A stretch of DNA of 64,000 nt from Streptomyces sp. CGMCC 4.7035. Its GTDB lineage: Bacteria; Actinomycetota; Actinomycetes; Streptomycetales; Streptomycetaceae. Each line of letters starts with the position of its first letter. The stretch's first letter is position 1. The stretch is taken from contig NZ_CP134053.1 in NCBI RefSeq assembly GCF_031583065.1, forward strand, positions 2,790,001-2,854,000. Reading direction: 5' to 3'. Positions 1-8,221 of this stretch are shown here, piece after piece. The position numbers and the translations under genes are program-made. The notes under the pieces are model-generated. The model saw nothing but the letters and a program-made list of their open reading frames with translations. It did no database searches and was not told the DNA's origin.

Positions 1-157
1 CCCGTGTCGCGGCGTGCCGGCGCATCCGCCGCAGGGCCGCCTTGACGAGGGCGGGATCGGACAGGATCTCGATGCCGCCCGACTCGTTCCGGAACCATTC
101 CGGACGGGCGCGGCGCAGGGCCCGGTAGGCGCGCCGGGCGCGCGTGTACGCGCTCAT
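1..157 (-). CDS. Partial hypothetical protein (N-terminal end only)
   Basis: The minus strand opens an ATG frame at 157 that stays open to the window edge. It encodes a basic N-terminus beginning MSAYTRARRAYRALRRARPE and continuing with EWFRNESGGIEILSDPALV. It starts about 20 bases after the stop of the preceding minus-strand gene, so the two are probably co-transcribed. No strong ribosome site is visible. The family cannot be assigned from 52 residues, and the gene continues outside the window. Confidence 0.5.
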   Translation of the reverse strand, partial: MSAYTRARRAYRALRRARPEWFRNESGGIEILSDPALVKAALRRMRRHAATR

Positions 158-176
158 GACTGCCTGCGCACGGCCA

Positions 177-1703
177 TCACCACTCGTACAGGTCGTCGTT
201 GTCCTGCGTGGTCGTGGACGCCGTGGCCTGCGGCGGTGCCGCCGCCGACTCCCGATAGGCGCTCAGCCGACTCACCAGGTCGTGGAACTGCGCCCACTCG
301 TGCTCGCTTTCGAGTCTGACCCGCGCGATCTCCCGGGCGAACCTCTGCTCCCGCATCCCTTCCCGCCTGTTGCGCAGCACCAGTTGCACCGAGCCGCCCA
401 CCGGACCGGCCGCCAACGGCGCGATACTTCCCAGCACTTCCCAGGTCTGATCAGCGGTAATCGCGGTGAACACCGAACCACCCAGAGTGACCACGACCTC
501 GATGACGGGGGACCACCGGCTGGAGCCGACCCGCTGTCTGCGAGCCGCCGCCAGTTTCACGATCGTCCTGTTGAGCTGGACGTAGCGGTCGAAGACGCGT
601 CCCACATGCTCGTGGAACGCGAGCGGGTCGGCGGACAGCGCGCCGAAGGCCCGGATGTACGCGTTCCAGTCGCCGCTCTGCCGCAGCGACCAGACGTCCC
701 CGAGGGTCAGCCCGTCGACGTTGGAGGGCGTCAGGTGGTCCTGGACGACACCGAAGGCCTGCTTCTGGAGGAACAGGAACAGTGCCTCCGGATCACGGAC
801 GACCTCGGGATCGTCCCGCACGTCCCGTACCTCCTGGAGCACGAGTCGTCGCAGACTGCCCTGCGGGGTGAGGGGGTAACGGCCCAGCGCGTCGGCGAGG
901 TTGACGCTGTAGAGCAGGTCCAGCAGCTGCTTGATCTGCGCGGCGAACGGTTTGGACCCGTCGTACTCCCCGTCCGCCACGTTGCTGCCCGGTACGGTCA
1001 CGAACTCCTCGTACAGGACGTTGCGCACGACCGACTCGCCCCGGACGTTCAGGTCGTTGCTGAAGGAGACGAGTTCGCCCAGTCTCCGCCTAAAGGCCCC
1101 GTACTCCTCGGCGGGCACGCCGACCTGACCCGCCAGCAGATCGAGGTCCAGGGCGGTCAGGCCCTGGACCTTCGCGGCGAACGGCCTGAACAGGCGGGCC
1201 CGCGTGCGGTCCCGGTTCTCCTGGTCGTCCCAGGACATGCGCACGCACCGCACCCGGTCCGTGGCGGACATCTGCTCGAAGGTGTCCCGCCATGCCGCGT
1301 ATCCCGCCGCGTCCACGTGCAGATAGGACGCGGGCTGCTCAGCCGGATGGCGTTCCGCGATCAGATACGGCACCAGAGCGCCCGAGGTGAGGAGCTTGCG
1401 ATGTGCCTCCCGCGCCTCGCCGCCCTCGATCAGGTCCTGGCTGATCGCCCGGTTGTTGTAGAAGAACGCCCGGTTCACCACGACCTGCTCGGCGTTGATG
1501 AGGCCGCGGAAGTACTCGGCACGCACCTGGGTGTTCCGCTGATCCGCCACCTGCCGCAGCGACTTCCCGGCCCGGATCATCTCCTCGGTCAGCTGTGCGC
1601 TCACCCACTGGTTGTCCAGCGACTGGGCTATCACGGCTCCCGGGTCGAGCTGGTCCGGACGTACGGGAATCATTAACTCGTCGATGCCATGGATGTCGGT
1701 CAC
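177..1703 (-). CDS. Hypothetical protein of about 508 residues with a TTA codon
   Basis: I do not recognise the family. The long frame has the expected third-position GC bias. The GTG at 1703 is chosen because GAGGGGGGAG lies seven bases upstream, whereas longer starts (up to 1751) have no comparable site. The protein is soluble and mostly helical in character, rich in charged residues, with an alanine/glycine/valine-rich patch near residues 415–450 (VVVTLGGSVFTAITADQTW) that might be membrane-associated or a buried helix. Codon 10 (bases 1674–1676) is TTA, rare in Streptomyces and read by the bldA tRNA, so translation may be tied to development. It is followed closely by the partial gene at 1–157. 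Confidence 0.7.
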   Translation of the reverse strand: MTDIHGIDELMIPVRPDQLDPGAVIAQSLDNQWVSAQLTEEMIRAGKSLRQVADQRNTQVRAEYFRGLINAEQVVVNRAFFYNNRAISQDLIEGGEAREAHRKLLTSGALVPYLIAERHPAEQPASYLHVDAAGYAAWRDTFEQMSATDRVRCVRMSWDDQENRDRTRARLFRPFAAKVQGLTALDLDLLAGQVGVPAEEYGAFRRRLGELVSFSNDLNVRGESVVRNVLYEEFVTVPGSNVADGEYDGSKPFAAQIKQLLDLLYSVNLADALGRYPLTPQGSLRRLVLQEVRDVRDDPEVVRDPEALFLFLQKQAFGVVQDHLTPSNVDGLTLGDVWSLRQSGDWNAYIRAFGALSADPLAFHEHVGRVFDRYVQLNRTIVKLAAARRQRVGSSRWSPVIEVVVTLGGSVFTAITADQTWEVLGSIAPLAAGPVGGSVQLVLRNRREGMREQRFAREIARVRLESEHEWAQFHDLVSRLSAYRESAAAPPQATASTTTQDNDDLYEW

Positions 1704-1828
1704 GATCCGACTCCCCCCTCGCTGGACTGCGCCCCTCCTGTGGACCTCCATGATCTAGCGCGGCGGCCCCGCGGTCCACTGCGACTTCCCAGGTTGGCGG
1801 GACAGCCGGGGTGCACTCTGCTAGGCGG

Positions 1829-3334
1829 TCACGAGCACGTTTCTGACAGCGGGTTCGGCAGCAGCGCCCACCGATCCCCGGACAGCCCGGGGGACAGCCG
1901 CATCAGCGTCAACGCCTTTGCGGGCAGGGGTTCTTCGCGCAGTGGCGTCAGATCGGGGGTGTTCGGCAGATCCCGTACGGCGGTCTCCAGCGCCGCCCGC
2001 AGGACGGGCGCCGACCCCGCCGTCGAGGCCAGTGCGCCCGCGACGAGCGAGCCGAACAGCTTGCGGCGCAGCGTCGTCTCCTCGTCCGTGACGATCCGGC
2101 CGGCCAGCTCCGGGGCCTTGATGCCGTGACGGGCCAGCCGGGCCGGGCTCACCCGTATGTCGGCGAGGTCGCGGTAGACCAGCCGCAGCGGGGCACCCGT
2201 GGACGAGAGCACCACGAGGAGGTTCTGGCCGTGCGCCTCCAGGGCCACGCCGAGGTCCAGCAGTCGCAGACCGACGGTGAGGGCGAGACGCGTGAACTCG
2301 GCGAGCCAGGCGGGGGACGCGGGCAGGCCGGTGACCGGCAGAGCGGCCACCGGGACGACCCGTTCGCCCTGCGCCGGGTCCGCGTATGTCTCGGGCGACT
2401 CCCGCACCACCGCCGCGAGATCGGGGGAGTGCGCGCTGATCGCCCCCAGGGTGCGGGTGACCCGTAGAAGGCCGTCCGTGCGCGCCGCGATCGACTCCAC
2501 GAAGTCGGACACCGTCGCCGACGTGTCGACCGAGTACACCGAGATGTCCCGCACGGAGGACGTCAGCCGGGCGCTGACCGCGGTCTTCACATGGGGACCG
2601 CCGTCGGGCAGCGCCAGCGTCCGCAGGGCCATCAGCGGATGGGCGGCCGGACCGTCCTGCGCGGGTACGCCGAGCACATGCGCCGACTGCCAGGGGTGGA
2701 CCGGGATCAGCGCCCGCTTCCCGTCCCGCAGCCACACCGGCCACTCGCCCCGCACGAGACAGTCGTCCACGGCGACCAGGCCCAGGCGCACCAGCGGCCG
2801 GTGCTCGGGCCCGTAGGCGAGCTGTTCGACCACCGAGAAGCCGGGCCGCGAACGGCAGTTGGGGTGATACGGATGCCCGTCGACCACCCGCTGCTCCCAC
2901 TCCCAGCTGGTCGCCGGCTCGGTGGCGTCCCGTGGCTGCCCCGCCCGTGACAGCGCCAACGAAGCCGTGCTGTGGTCGAGTTCGGCCGCGAACGCGTCAC
3001 CGTGCGGGACGCCGAGAGCCCTGAGCAGCTCCGCCGCACGGTCGTACGCCCGCCCGTCGAGTCGCACCTCGGCGACGTACGCCGCGGTCGCGTACGGGTC
3101 GGCGGGCGGGCCGTGCAGCCGGCGCCCGTCGGTCAGGTGGAGGGCGAGCCCGTCGGCGGTCGGCTCCCGGCGCGCGATCCACGGCAGCGGCTCATGGGCC
3201 AGCGCCCGCCACAGGCGCGACAGGACGGCGGCCCGGGCGCCGGGGAGGGCGGCCGCGTACGACGCCGACAGATCGGGCCGGGCGCCGTCGAGCTCGCCGG
3301 CCAGCTCGGCCTCGGCGGAAGGGGAGGGGTGCAC
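1829..3334 (-). CDS. IucA/IucC-family (NIS) siderophore synthetase 1
   Basis: This NRPS-independent siderophore synthetase uses ATP to condense a carboxylate (citrate or a derivative) with an amine or alcohol in the cytoplasm. Family hallmarks are visible in order: the ATP-binding GHPYHPNCRSR loop, IPVHPWQ, the KTAVSARLTSSVRDIS strand, LEAHGQN and the C-terminal FhuF-like tail ending RWALLPNPLSE. At about 501 residues it is slightly shorter than the usual 550–620. The GTG at 3334 is preferred because TGAGGAG precedes it with good spacing; a start at 3391 would overlap the divergent promoter. It is transcribed away from a second synthetase at 3421–4920. No amine-forming decarboxylase, hydroxylase or acyltransferase lies next to it, so the substrate is unknown. 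Confidence 0.93.
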   Translation of the reverse strand: MHPSPSAEAELAGELDGARPDLSASYAAALPGARAAVLSRLWRALAHEPLPWIARREPTADGLALHLTDGRRLHGPPADPYATAAYVAEVRLDGRAYDRAAELLRALGVPHGDAFAAELDHSTASLALSRAGQPRDATEPATSWEWEQRVVDGHPYHPNCRSRPGFSVVEQLAYGPEHRPLVRLGLVAVDDCLVRGEWPVWLRDGKRALIPVHPWQSAHVLGVPAQDGPAAHPLMALRTLALPDGGPHVKTAVSARLTSSVRDISVYSVDTSATVSDFVESIAARTDGLLRVTRTLGAISAHSPDLAAVVRESPETYADPAQGERVVPVAALPVTGLPASPAWLAEFTRLALTVGLRLLDLGVALEAHGQNLLVVLSSTGAPLRLVYRDLADIRVSPARLARHGIKAPELAGRIVTDEETTLRRKLFGSLVAGALASTAGSAPVLRAALETAVRDLPNTPDLTPLREEPLPAKALTLMRLSPGLSGDRWALLPNPLSETCS

Positions 3335-3420
3335 GGTCGGGCTCCTCAGGGACGGGGGTGGTGCATCGTGGTGAGGGACCACGACATACATACTGATCGC
3401 CAGTGCACCGTACGGAACGA
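3335..3420. promoter_or_regulatory. Divergent promoter region of the two NIS synthetases
   Basis: This 86-base gap separates the two divergent synthetase starts and must hold both promoters. I looked for the 19-bp DmdR/IdeR iron box (TTAGGTTAGGCTAACCTAA type) and see no convincing copy. The only dyad-like elements are short GTACGG repeats near 3410. Regulation by iron is therefore not evident from sequence. Confidence 0.4.
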
Positions 3421-4920
3421 ATGGATCGCGTGGACCCCATGCCCCCCAGGGACGACGTCCCCGAGCGCGCCGACGCCTACGCGGCGGCGCCGCTGCTCAA
3501 CTGTCTGCTCCGGGAGGCGGCGGAGCCCACCGGCGAGCAGGGCGTCCACCGCCTGCGGGCCGGTGGCCGACTGCTGCGCGTGCGCGGCGGACGCCGGCCC
3601 CACGACCCCGAGGTGCACGCCGCCGGGACCTGGCAGCCGCTCACCCACACCGAGCTGGTCAAGCTCAGCGCCGAGGAGCTGGGCCGCGCCACCGGCCTGT
3701 CCAATCTCGAACTGCCCGTCGAGATGATCGACAGCCGGGACGCGGTGGCCGCGATCCTGACCGCACGCGCCCGCGCGACGGCGCCGGACGACCCGTACGT
3801 GCGCTCCGAACAGTCCCTGATCACCGGGCACCCCTACCACCCCGCGCCCAAGGCACGCGGCGGCGGCCCCGTGGCGAGCTGGCTGCCGTACGCCCCGGAG
3901 GCGTATGCCCGCTTCCCGCTCGCCCTGCTGGGTGTGCGCGAGGACACGGTGGTCGAGGAGGGCGACACATCGGCGCTCGACGCGCTCGGCACCGCTCCGC
4001 GCGGCTACCGGCTGTTGCCCGCGCACCCCTGGCAGCTCGACCTGGTCGCCGCCCGCCCGGAGATCCGCGCGGCGTTCGAGGACGGGCGCCTCGTCCGCCT
4101 CGGCGACACCCCGCGGACCGTGTGGCCCACGGCCGCGATCCGCACGGTGTACGCCCCCGAGGACGACCTCTTCGTCAAGTTCAGCCTGGACGTGCGGATC
4201 ACCAACGACATCCGCCGGCTGTGGCGCCACGACCTGCTCAAGCTGCGCCGCACCGACGAGGCGGCCGCGGCCGCGTTCGCCGCGCACCGGGGCCCGGCGG
4301 CCTGGTTGAGCGACCGCGGCTACCGCACCGCGGACTTCGCCTTCGAGGAACTGGCCGTCCTGGTCCGCGACGGCCTGCGCCCGCACCTCCTGCCCGGCGC
4401 CACCCCGCTGCTCGCCGCGACCCTCGTGGAGGGCTTCGACGGCAGCCCGCTCGACGCGCCGGCCGACCCGGGGGACTGGTGGGCCGCGTATCTGCGCCAG
4501 GTCGTCCCACCCGCCCTGGAGGCGTTCGAGCGGCACGGCGTCGTCCTGGAGGCGCATCTGCAGAACACGCTGGTCGCGGTCGACTCCGGGGGCCTGCCCG
4601 TCCAGGCGCTGTTCCGGGACGCGGAGGGCGTCAAGCTCCTGACGGACGTGTCGCGTCAGGCGGGCTGGGAGCGGCTCGTCTACTGCCTGATCGTCAACAA
4701 CCTCACGGAGGTGGCCGCGCTGCTGTCGGAACGCCACCCCGGCTGGGACCCCTGGCCCGCCGCCCGTGCGGAACTGGGCCGCCACCCCGTCCCCGAGATC
4801 CCCGCTCTGCTCGTCTCGCCCACCCTCCCCGGCAAGACGAACCTCCTGCTGCGCTGGACGGGCGCGGACGGCGCGGACGCGCGCTATCTGCCGCTGCCCA
4901 ATCCGCTGGCCGGCCGCTGA
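3421..4920 (+). CDS. IucA/IucC-family (NIS) siderophore synthetase 2
   Basis: This is a second NRPS-independent siderophore synthetase of about 499 residues. It has GHPYHPAPKARGG, LLPAHPWQLD, FVKFSLDVRITNDIRRL, LEAHLQNTLV and a C-terminal FhuF-like segment ending YLPLPNPLAGR, all matching IucA/IucC ATP- and carboxylate-binding elements. It presumably catalyses a different condensation from the divergent partner, as in two-synthetase pathways such as aerobactin and achromobactin. The start is uncertain: ATG 3421 is used here, with GTG 3403 and ATG 3433 as alternatives and only a weak GGAACG site. It converges on the dioxygenase gene ending at 5175. Confidence 0.92.
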   Translation: MDRVDPMPPRDDVPERADAYAAAPLLNCLLREAAEPTGEQGVHRLRAGGRLLRVRGGRRPHDPEVHAAGTWQPLTHTELVKLSAEELGRATGLSNLELPVEMIDSRDAVAAILTARARATAPDDPYVRSEQSLITGHPYHPAPKARGGGPVASWLPYAPEAYARFPLALLGVREDTVVEEGDTSALDALGTAPRGYRLLPAHPWQLDLVAARPEIRAAFEDGRLVRLGDTPRTVWPTAAIRTVYAPEDDLFVKFSLDVRITNDIRRLWRHDLLKLRRTDEAAAAAFAAHRGPAAWLSDRGYRTADFAFEELAVLVRDGLRPHLLPGATPLLAATLVEGFDGSPLDAPADPGDWWAAYLRQVVPPALEAFERHGVVLEAHLQNTLVAVDSGGLPVQALFRDAEGVKLLTDVSRQAGWERLVYCLIVNNLTEVAALLSERHPGWDPWPAARAELGRHPVPEIPALLVSPTLPGKTNLLLRWTGADGADARYLPLPNPLAGR

Positions 4921-4950
4921 GCGCCGGCTGCCGGCGTGTAACGGTGTCGG

Positions 4951-5014
4951 CGCGTACGGGTGGCGGCGGGTGCGGGTGGCGGCGCCTACGGTTGGCGGCG
5001 CGCACAGGCGGGAC
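4951..5014. repeat. Four 16-bp tandem repeats downstream of NIS synthetase 2
   Basis: Units start at 4951, 4967, 4983 and 4999, with consensus CGCGTACGGGTGGCGG; the fourth is degenerate. They lie in the 254-bp convergent gap between synthetase 2 and the PhyH gene. No coding or RNA signal is seen in the rest of this gap. Confidence 0.7.
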
Positions 5015-5174
5015 GGCAGGTACATGCCGACAGTAGCTGGGCGTCGTCGCGGTCGGCGGCCTCGGCCGCCACGGTGATGTCCGCAGAACTACGCAGGGAG
5101 CAGGTGAGAAGGCGGCCGGCCACGGGAGTGACCGGCCACTCCTGAAGTGCCTGGCCAGTGCGGAGCTGCCTGGC

Positions 5175-5960
5175 TCAGGCCGTTGCCGCGTCCGAATTGC
5201 GGACCTTGCGGACGTTCTCGTTCAGGCCGTGGTCGGCGCCCTGGGCGCGTTCGAAGTCGACCATGGCGGCGGGGCGGTAGTTGAGGATGTACGCACGGCG
5301 GGTGTGGTCCGTCGTATTACCGCGGGAGGAATGCAGCGTGCCGCCGGCGTGGGCGACACCGTGTCCGGCGGGGAGCGGGACGGCGGTGGCGCCGGGCTCG
5401 TCCTCCGAGCAGTCGCACTCGATGTTCTTGCCGTCGCTGGTCGGGCGGTGCGGACGCAGCGGGAGCTCGTGCGAGCCGCGCACGTACCACATGCAGCCGT
5501 TGTCGGGCGTGGCATCGTCGAGGGCGATCCAGATCGACACGGCACGGGTGTCGGGCAAGTCGACCCAGTACGCCATGTCCTGGTGCCAAGGAGTGGCGAC
5601 GGCCGAGTGCGGGTCCTTGTGGATCAGCATGTCGAAGTCGAGGACCGCGTCCTGGCCGATGAGTTCGCGGGCCGTGCTCAGGGCGCGCTCGTGCAGCGGC
5701 ATCTCGCGCAGCTCCGGGTGGAGGGCAGACGGCCACATGATCTGGGTGATGTTCTCCCGGCCGCCATCCCGCTCCCCCACGTGGCTGCCGAGGTCGGAGC
5801 GCTTGTCGCCGCTCTCGATCTCGCCGCTGAGGAAACGGTCGTAGATATCTCGGTACGTCTCGACCTCGTCCGCAGTGAGGAGTTGGCCTACCTTGGTGAA
5901 TCCGTCCTCCTTGAATACTCGTGCCCTGTCGTTCCCGGTCACCATCTTCACCGCGCTCAT
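5175..5960 (-). CDS. PhyH-family Fe(II)/2-oxoglutarate dioxygenase
   Basis: This is a phytanoyl-CoA dioxygenase-superfamily oxygenase of 261 residues, the normal family length. It has the HxD metal motif in TPWHQDMAYWVDLPD (about residues 123–137) and the distal His in GTLHSSRGN, followed by the basic residues (RRAYILNYRP) that bind 2-oxoglutarate. Bacterial members hydroxylate or otherwise oxidise small molecules in secondary metabolism. It is the last gene of a six-gene minus-strand run and starts 68 bases after the LmbU-type regulator. The ATG at 5960 is preceded by GAGGGGCAGGG. The substrate is unknown; a tailoring hydroxylation in the same pathway is inferred from context. Confidence 0.9.
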   Translation of the reverse strand: MSAVKMVTGNDRARVFKEDGFTKVGQLLTADEVETYRDIYDRFLSGEIESGDKRSDLGSHVGERDGGRENITQIMWPSALHPELREMPLHERALSTARELIGQDAVLDFDMLIHKDPHSAVATPWHQDMAYWVDLPDTRAVSIWIALDDATPDNGCMWYVRGSHELPLRPHRPTSDGKNIECDCSEDEPGATAVPLPAGHGVAHAGGTLHSSRGNTTDHTRRAYILNYRPAAMVDFERAQGADHGLNENVRKVRNSDAATA

Positions 5961-6028
5961 CCCTGCCCCTCGTGCGAGCGTGAAACAACGTGTTCTTCAC
6001 CGAACCTAGTGAGATGGATTCGACGCGG

Positions 6029-6736
6029 TCAATGGCGGTGTGAAGGTGCGGAGTTGTGGCCTGCGGCCGTATCAAGGACGTCGAGTATCCAGTGCGGGAG
6101 ATCCCGGTCGGCGCGTCGGGCCGCCGCTTCCCAGCGCCGTTGGCGTTCCGCGGATACCGGGAGTCTCAATTCCGCTGATTCCGCCGTCCCTTTTGTGGCT
6201 TCCTGTGAGGAGGTTGCGGCTTCCTGTGAGGAGGCAGGGTCGGTCGGCGAGGAAACGGCTTCGGTACTGATGCGGCGGCGCAGTTCATTGCGGGACCAGC
6301 CCTCCTTTCCGGCGTGGTCCAGCCACATGTCCTGGAGGTCCGGCGGCATGGCGGCGACCTCCGCGTGGTGCTGCATACTCAGGCCGGCCCGGCGGCGCCC
6401 GGACGGGAATTTCCGTGCTATCCAGGCGTAGTTGCGCAGGGTCTGGTAATCGAGCGAAGTGCCGTCGATGGCATGACGGTAACGCTCCGGGAAACGGTCC
6501 TGCCCGTAGACCAACCAGTCGCCCAGCCACCAGGCCGCGGAGTCGGCGGCAGCGGTGAGGTTCTGGCCGATACGCAGCCAGTCATCGATGGGTAGCCGGG
6601 CGGGCAGCCGCAGCGAGGTCCGGTCGGTGCGCAGGGGCCGCGCTCCCGCCAGGGCGGCGGCGCGGCCTGCGGGAGTTCTGTCCGCGGCACGGCGCGAGGC
6701 GACCTCAACTCGCCTGAGATCAGTAGGATGTTGCAT
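6029..6736 (-). CDS. LmbU-family cluster-situated transcriptional regulator
   Basis: This 235-residue protein resembles LmbU/NovE/HrmB-type regulators of actinomycete antibiotic clusters. It has the characteristic LPIDDWLRIGQNL and DSAAWWLGDWLVYGQDRF segments (about residues 50–85), then LRNYAWIARKF and a helix-turn-helix-like WSRNELRRRI region, with a variable charged C-terminus. A short SSQEAATSSQEAT repeat sits near residues 175–187. The ATG at 6736 is chosen because AAGGAGG lies five bases upstream; the longer frame to 6793 lacks this. Family members activate secondary-metabolite genes. Its place inside the operon between UDP-glucose dehydrogenase and the dioxygenase supports a role as pathway-specific activator. 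Confidence 0.85.
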   Translation of the reverse strand: MQHPTDLRRVEVASRRAADRTPAGRAAALAGARPLRTDRTSLRLPARLPIDDWLRIGQNLTAAADSAAWWLGDWLVYGQDRFPERYRHAIDGTSLDYQTLRNYAWIARKFPSGRRRAGLSMQHHAEVAAMPPDLQDMWLDHAGKEGWSRNELRRRISTEAVSSPTDPASSQEAATSSQEATKGTAESAELRLPVSAERQRRWEAAARRADRDLPHWILDVLDTAAGHNSAPSHRH

Positions 6737-6856
6737 TGCAGCCTCCTTGATCGACTTGACTGGATCATGGAGGCCGCGCCACACGCACGACAAGGTCTAG
6801 ACCAGTCATCTGTGCGATCACGCCAGGTGGCTGACCAAGGACGGGGGCAGTCGTGC

Positions 6857-8179
6857 TCAGGGCCGCCCCATCGCCCGGTACTCCCACCCCGCCGCACGCC
6901 ACCGGTCCGCGGCCAGGGCATGCCGGGCGTCCACGATGCGCCGCTCGGCGACGGCCGTGCCCAGTTCCTCGGGGTCCAGCTCCACGTAGTCACGCCACTC
7001 CGTGAGCAGCAGCACCACCTGCGCGTACTGCGCCGCCGCCGACGCCGACGCGGCGCAGTTCAGCGTGGGGTACGCCTTGCGCACATGGTCGAGGGCGACC
7101 GGATCGTGCACGGAGACCACCGCGCCCTGCCGGTCCAGGGCCGCTGCCACGGCGAGCGCCGGGGAGTCCCGGATGTCGTCGGAGTCCGGCTTGAACGCCG
7201 CGCCGAGCACCGCCACCTTGCGCCCGGCGAGGACTCCCCCGGCGAGCTCCCGGGCGAGGTCCACCACCCGCTCCCGGCGGCGCAGATTGATCGCGTCCAC
7301 CTCACGCAGAAAGCTCAGGGCCGACCCGGCACCCAGCTCCTCGGCCCGCGTCCACAGCGCCCGGATGTCCTTCGGCAGGCAGCCACCGCCGAACCCGAGG
7401 CCGGGGCGGAGGAACCGCCCGCCGATCCGCTCGTCGAGGCCGAGCGCCTCGGAGAGTCGGACGACGTCCGCGCCCGCCGATTCACAGACCTCGGCCATCG
7501 CGTTGATGTATGAAATCTTGGTGGCGAGGAAGGCGTTGGCGGCGCTCTTCACCAGCTCAGCGGTCGCGAAATCCGTGACCACGTACGGGATTTCATGACC
7601 CAGCGGTGCATATACATCGCGCAATATTCGTTCGGCGTGCTCGCTCCGTACGCCGAGCACGATCCGGTCCGGGTGCAGCGTGTCCGCCACCGCGAATCCC
7701 TCGCGCAGGAATTCCGGGTTCCAGGCAAGTTCTGCTCTGACGCCTGCCGCAGCCTTGTCCTCGATACGGGCGGCGAGCCTTTCCGCAGTGCCCACCGGAA
7801 CAGTGGACTTACCTACGATGAGGCATTCCCGTACGAGATGCGGAGCGAGGGAGTCCACTGCCGCGTCGAGCTGCGAGAGATCAGCGGCGAAACCGTCGGA
7901 GCGCTGTGGTGTGCCCAGGCAGAGGAAATGTACATCGCCGAATGCACCGGCCTCCTCGTAGGAGGTGGTGAAGCGCAGTCGGCCTGATGCCACATGGCGC
8001 TCGAGTAGCCCACCCAAATCCTTTTCGTGGATGGGGAGTTCAGCGTTATTGAGGCGCGTTACCCGCTCCGCGTCGATATCGAGGGCGAGCACCTCGTGCC
8101 CGGCCTCGGCCATACAGGCGGCGTGGGTGATGCCGAGGTATCCGCTCCCGATCACCGTCATGCGGTACGGCTTGGTCAT
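6857..8179 (-). CDS. UDP-glucose/GDP-mannose 6-dehydrogenase family protein
   Basis: This NAD-dependent four-electron dehydrogenase (440 residues, full length) converts an NDP-hexose to the NDP-hexuronate, most likely UDP-glucose to UDP-glucuronate. The N-terminal Rossmann motif is VIGSGYLGITHAACMAEAGH. GTPQRSDG follows, then the central helix ELVKSAANAFLATKISYINA with the catalytic lysine, the catalytic cysteine in FGGGCLPKDIRAL, and the C-terminal UDP-binding domain (VLGAAFKPDSDDIRDSPAL). The start has GAGGACAGG upstream. It lies 43 bases after the MFS gene in the operon. With the neighbouring glycosyltransferase domain it suggests that a uronic acid or pentose derived from it is used in the pathway. 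Confidence 0.93.
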   Translation of the reverse strand: MTKPYRMTVIGSGYLGITHAACMAEAGHEVLALDIDAERVTRLNNAELPIHEKDLGGLLERHVASGRLRFTTSYEEAGAFGDVHFLCLGTPQRSDGFAADLSQLDAAVDSLAPHLVRECLIVGKSTVPVGTAERLAARIEDKAAAGVRAELAWNPEFLREGFAVADTLHPDRIVLGVRSEHAERILRDVYAPLGHEIPYVVTDFATAELVKSAANAFLATKISYINAMAEVCESAGADVVRLSEALGLDERIGGRFLRPGLGFGGGCLPKDIRALWTRAEELGAGSALSFLREVDAINLRRRERVVDLARELAGGVLAGRKVAVLGAAFKPDSDDIRDSPALAVAAALDRQGAVVSVHDPVALDHVRKAYPTLNCAASASAAAQYAQVVLLLTEWRDYVELDPEELGTAVAERRIVDARHALAADRWRAAGWEYRAMGRP

Positions 8180-8221
8180 GTTCCTGTCCTCGGGGGGTGG
8201 GGTGAGGGGTGACTGTACGGG

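Noticed and set aside
144..1676. Long plus-strand open frame opposite the hypothetical gene
   Set aside because: It mirrors the minus-strand gene in the GC-rich complementary frame, has no ribosome site and shows no protein-like pattern.
3335..3420. Iron-box (DmdR/IdeR) site between the siderophore synthetases
   Set aside because: Expected from the genes but no 19-bp palindrome of the TTAGGTTAGGCTAACC type can be found.
3346..5025. Long minus-strand frame over NIS synthetase 2
   Set aside because: It is a shadow of the plus-strand synthetase. The sequence is low-complexity and rich in Arg/Gly/Val, with no recognisable motif.
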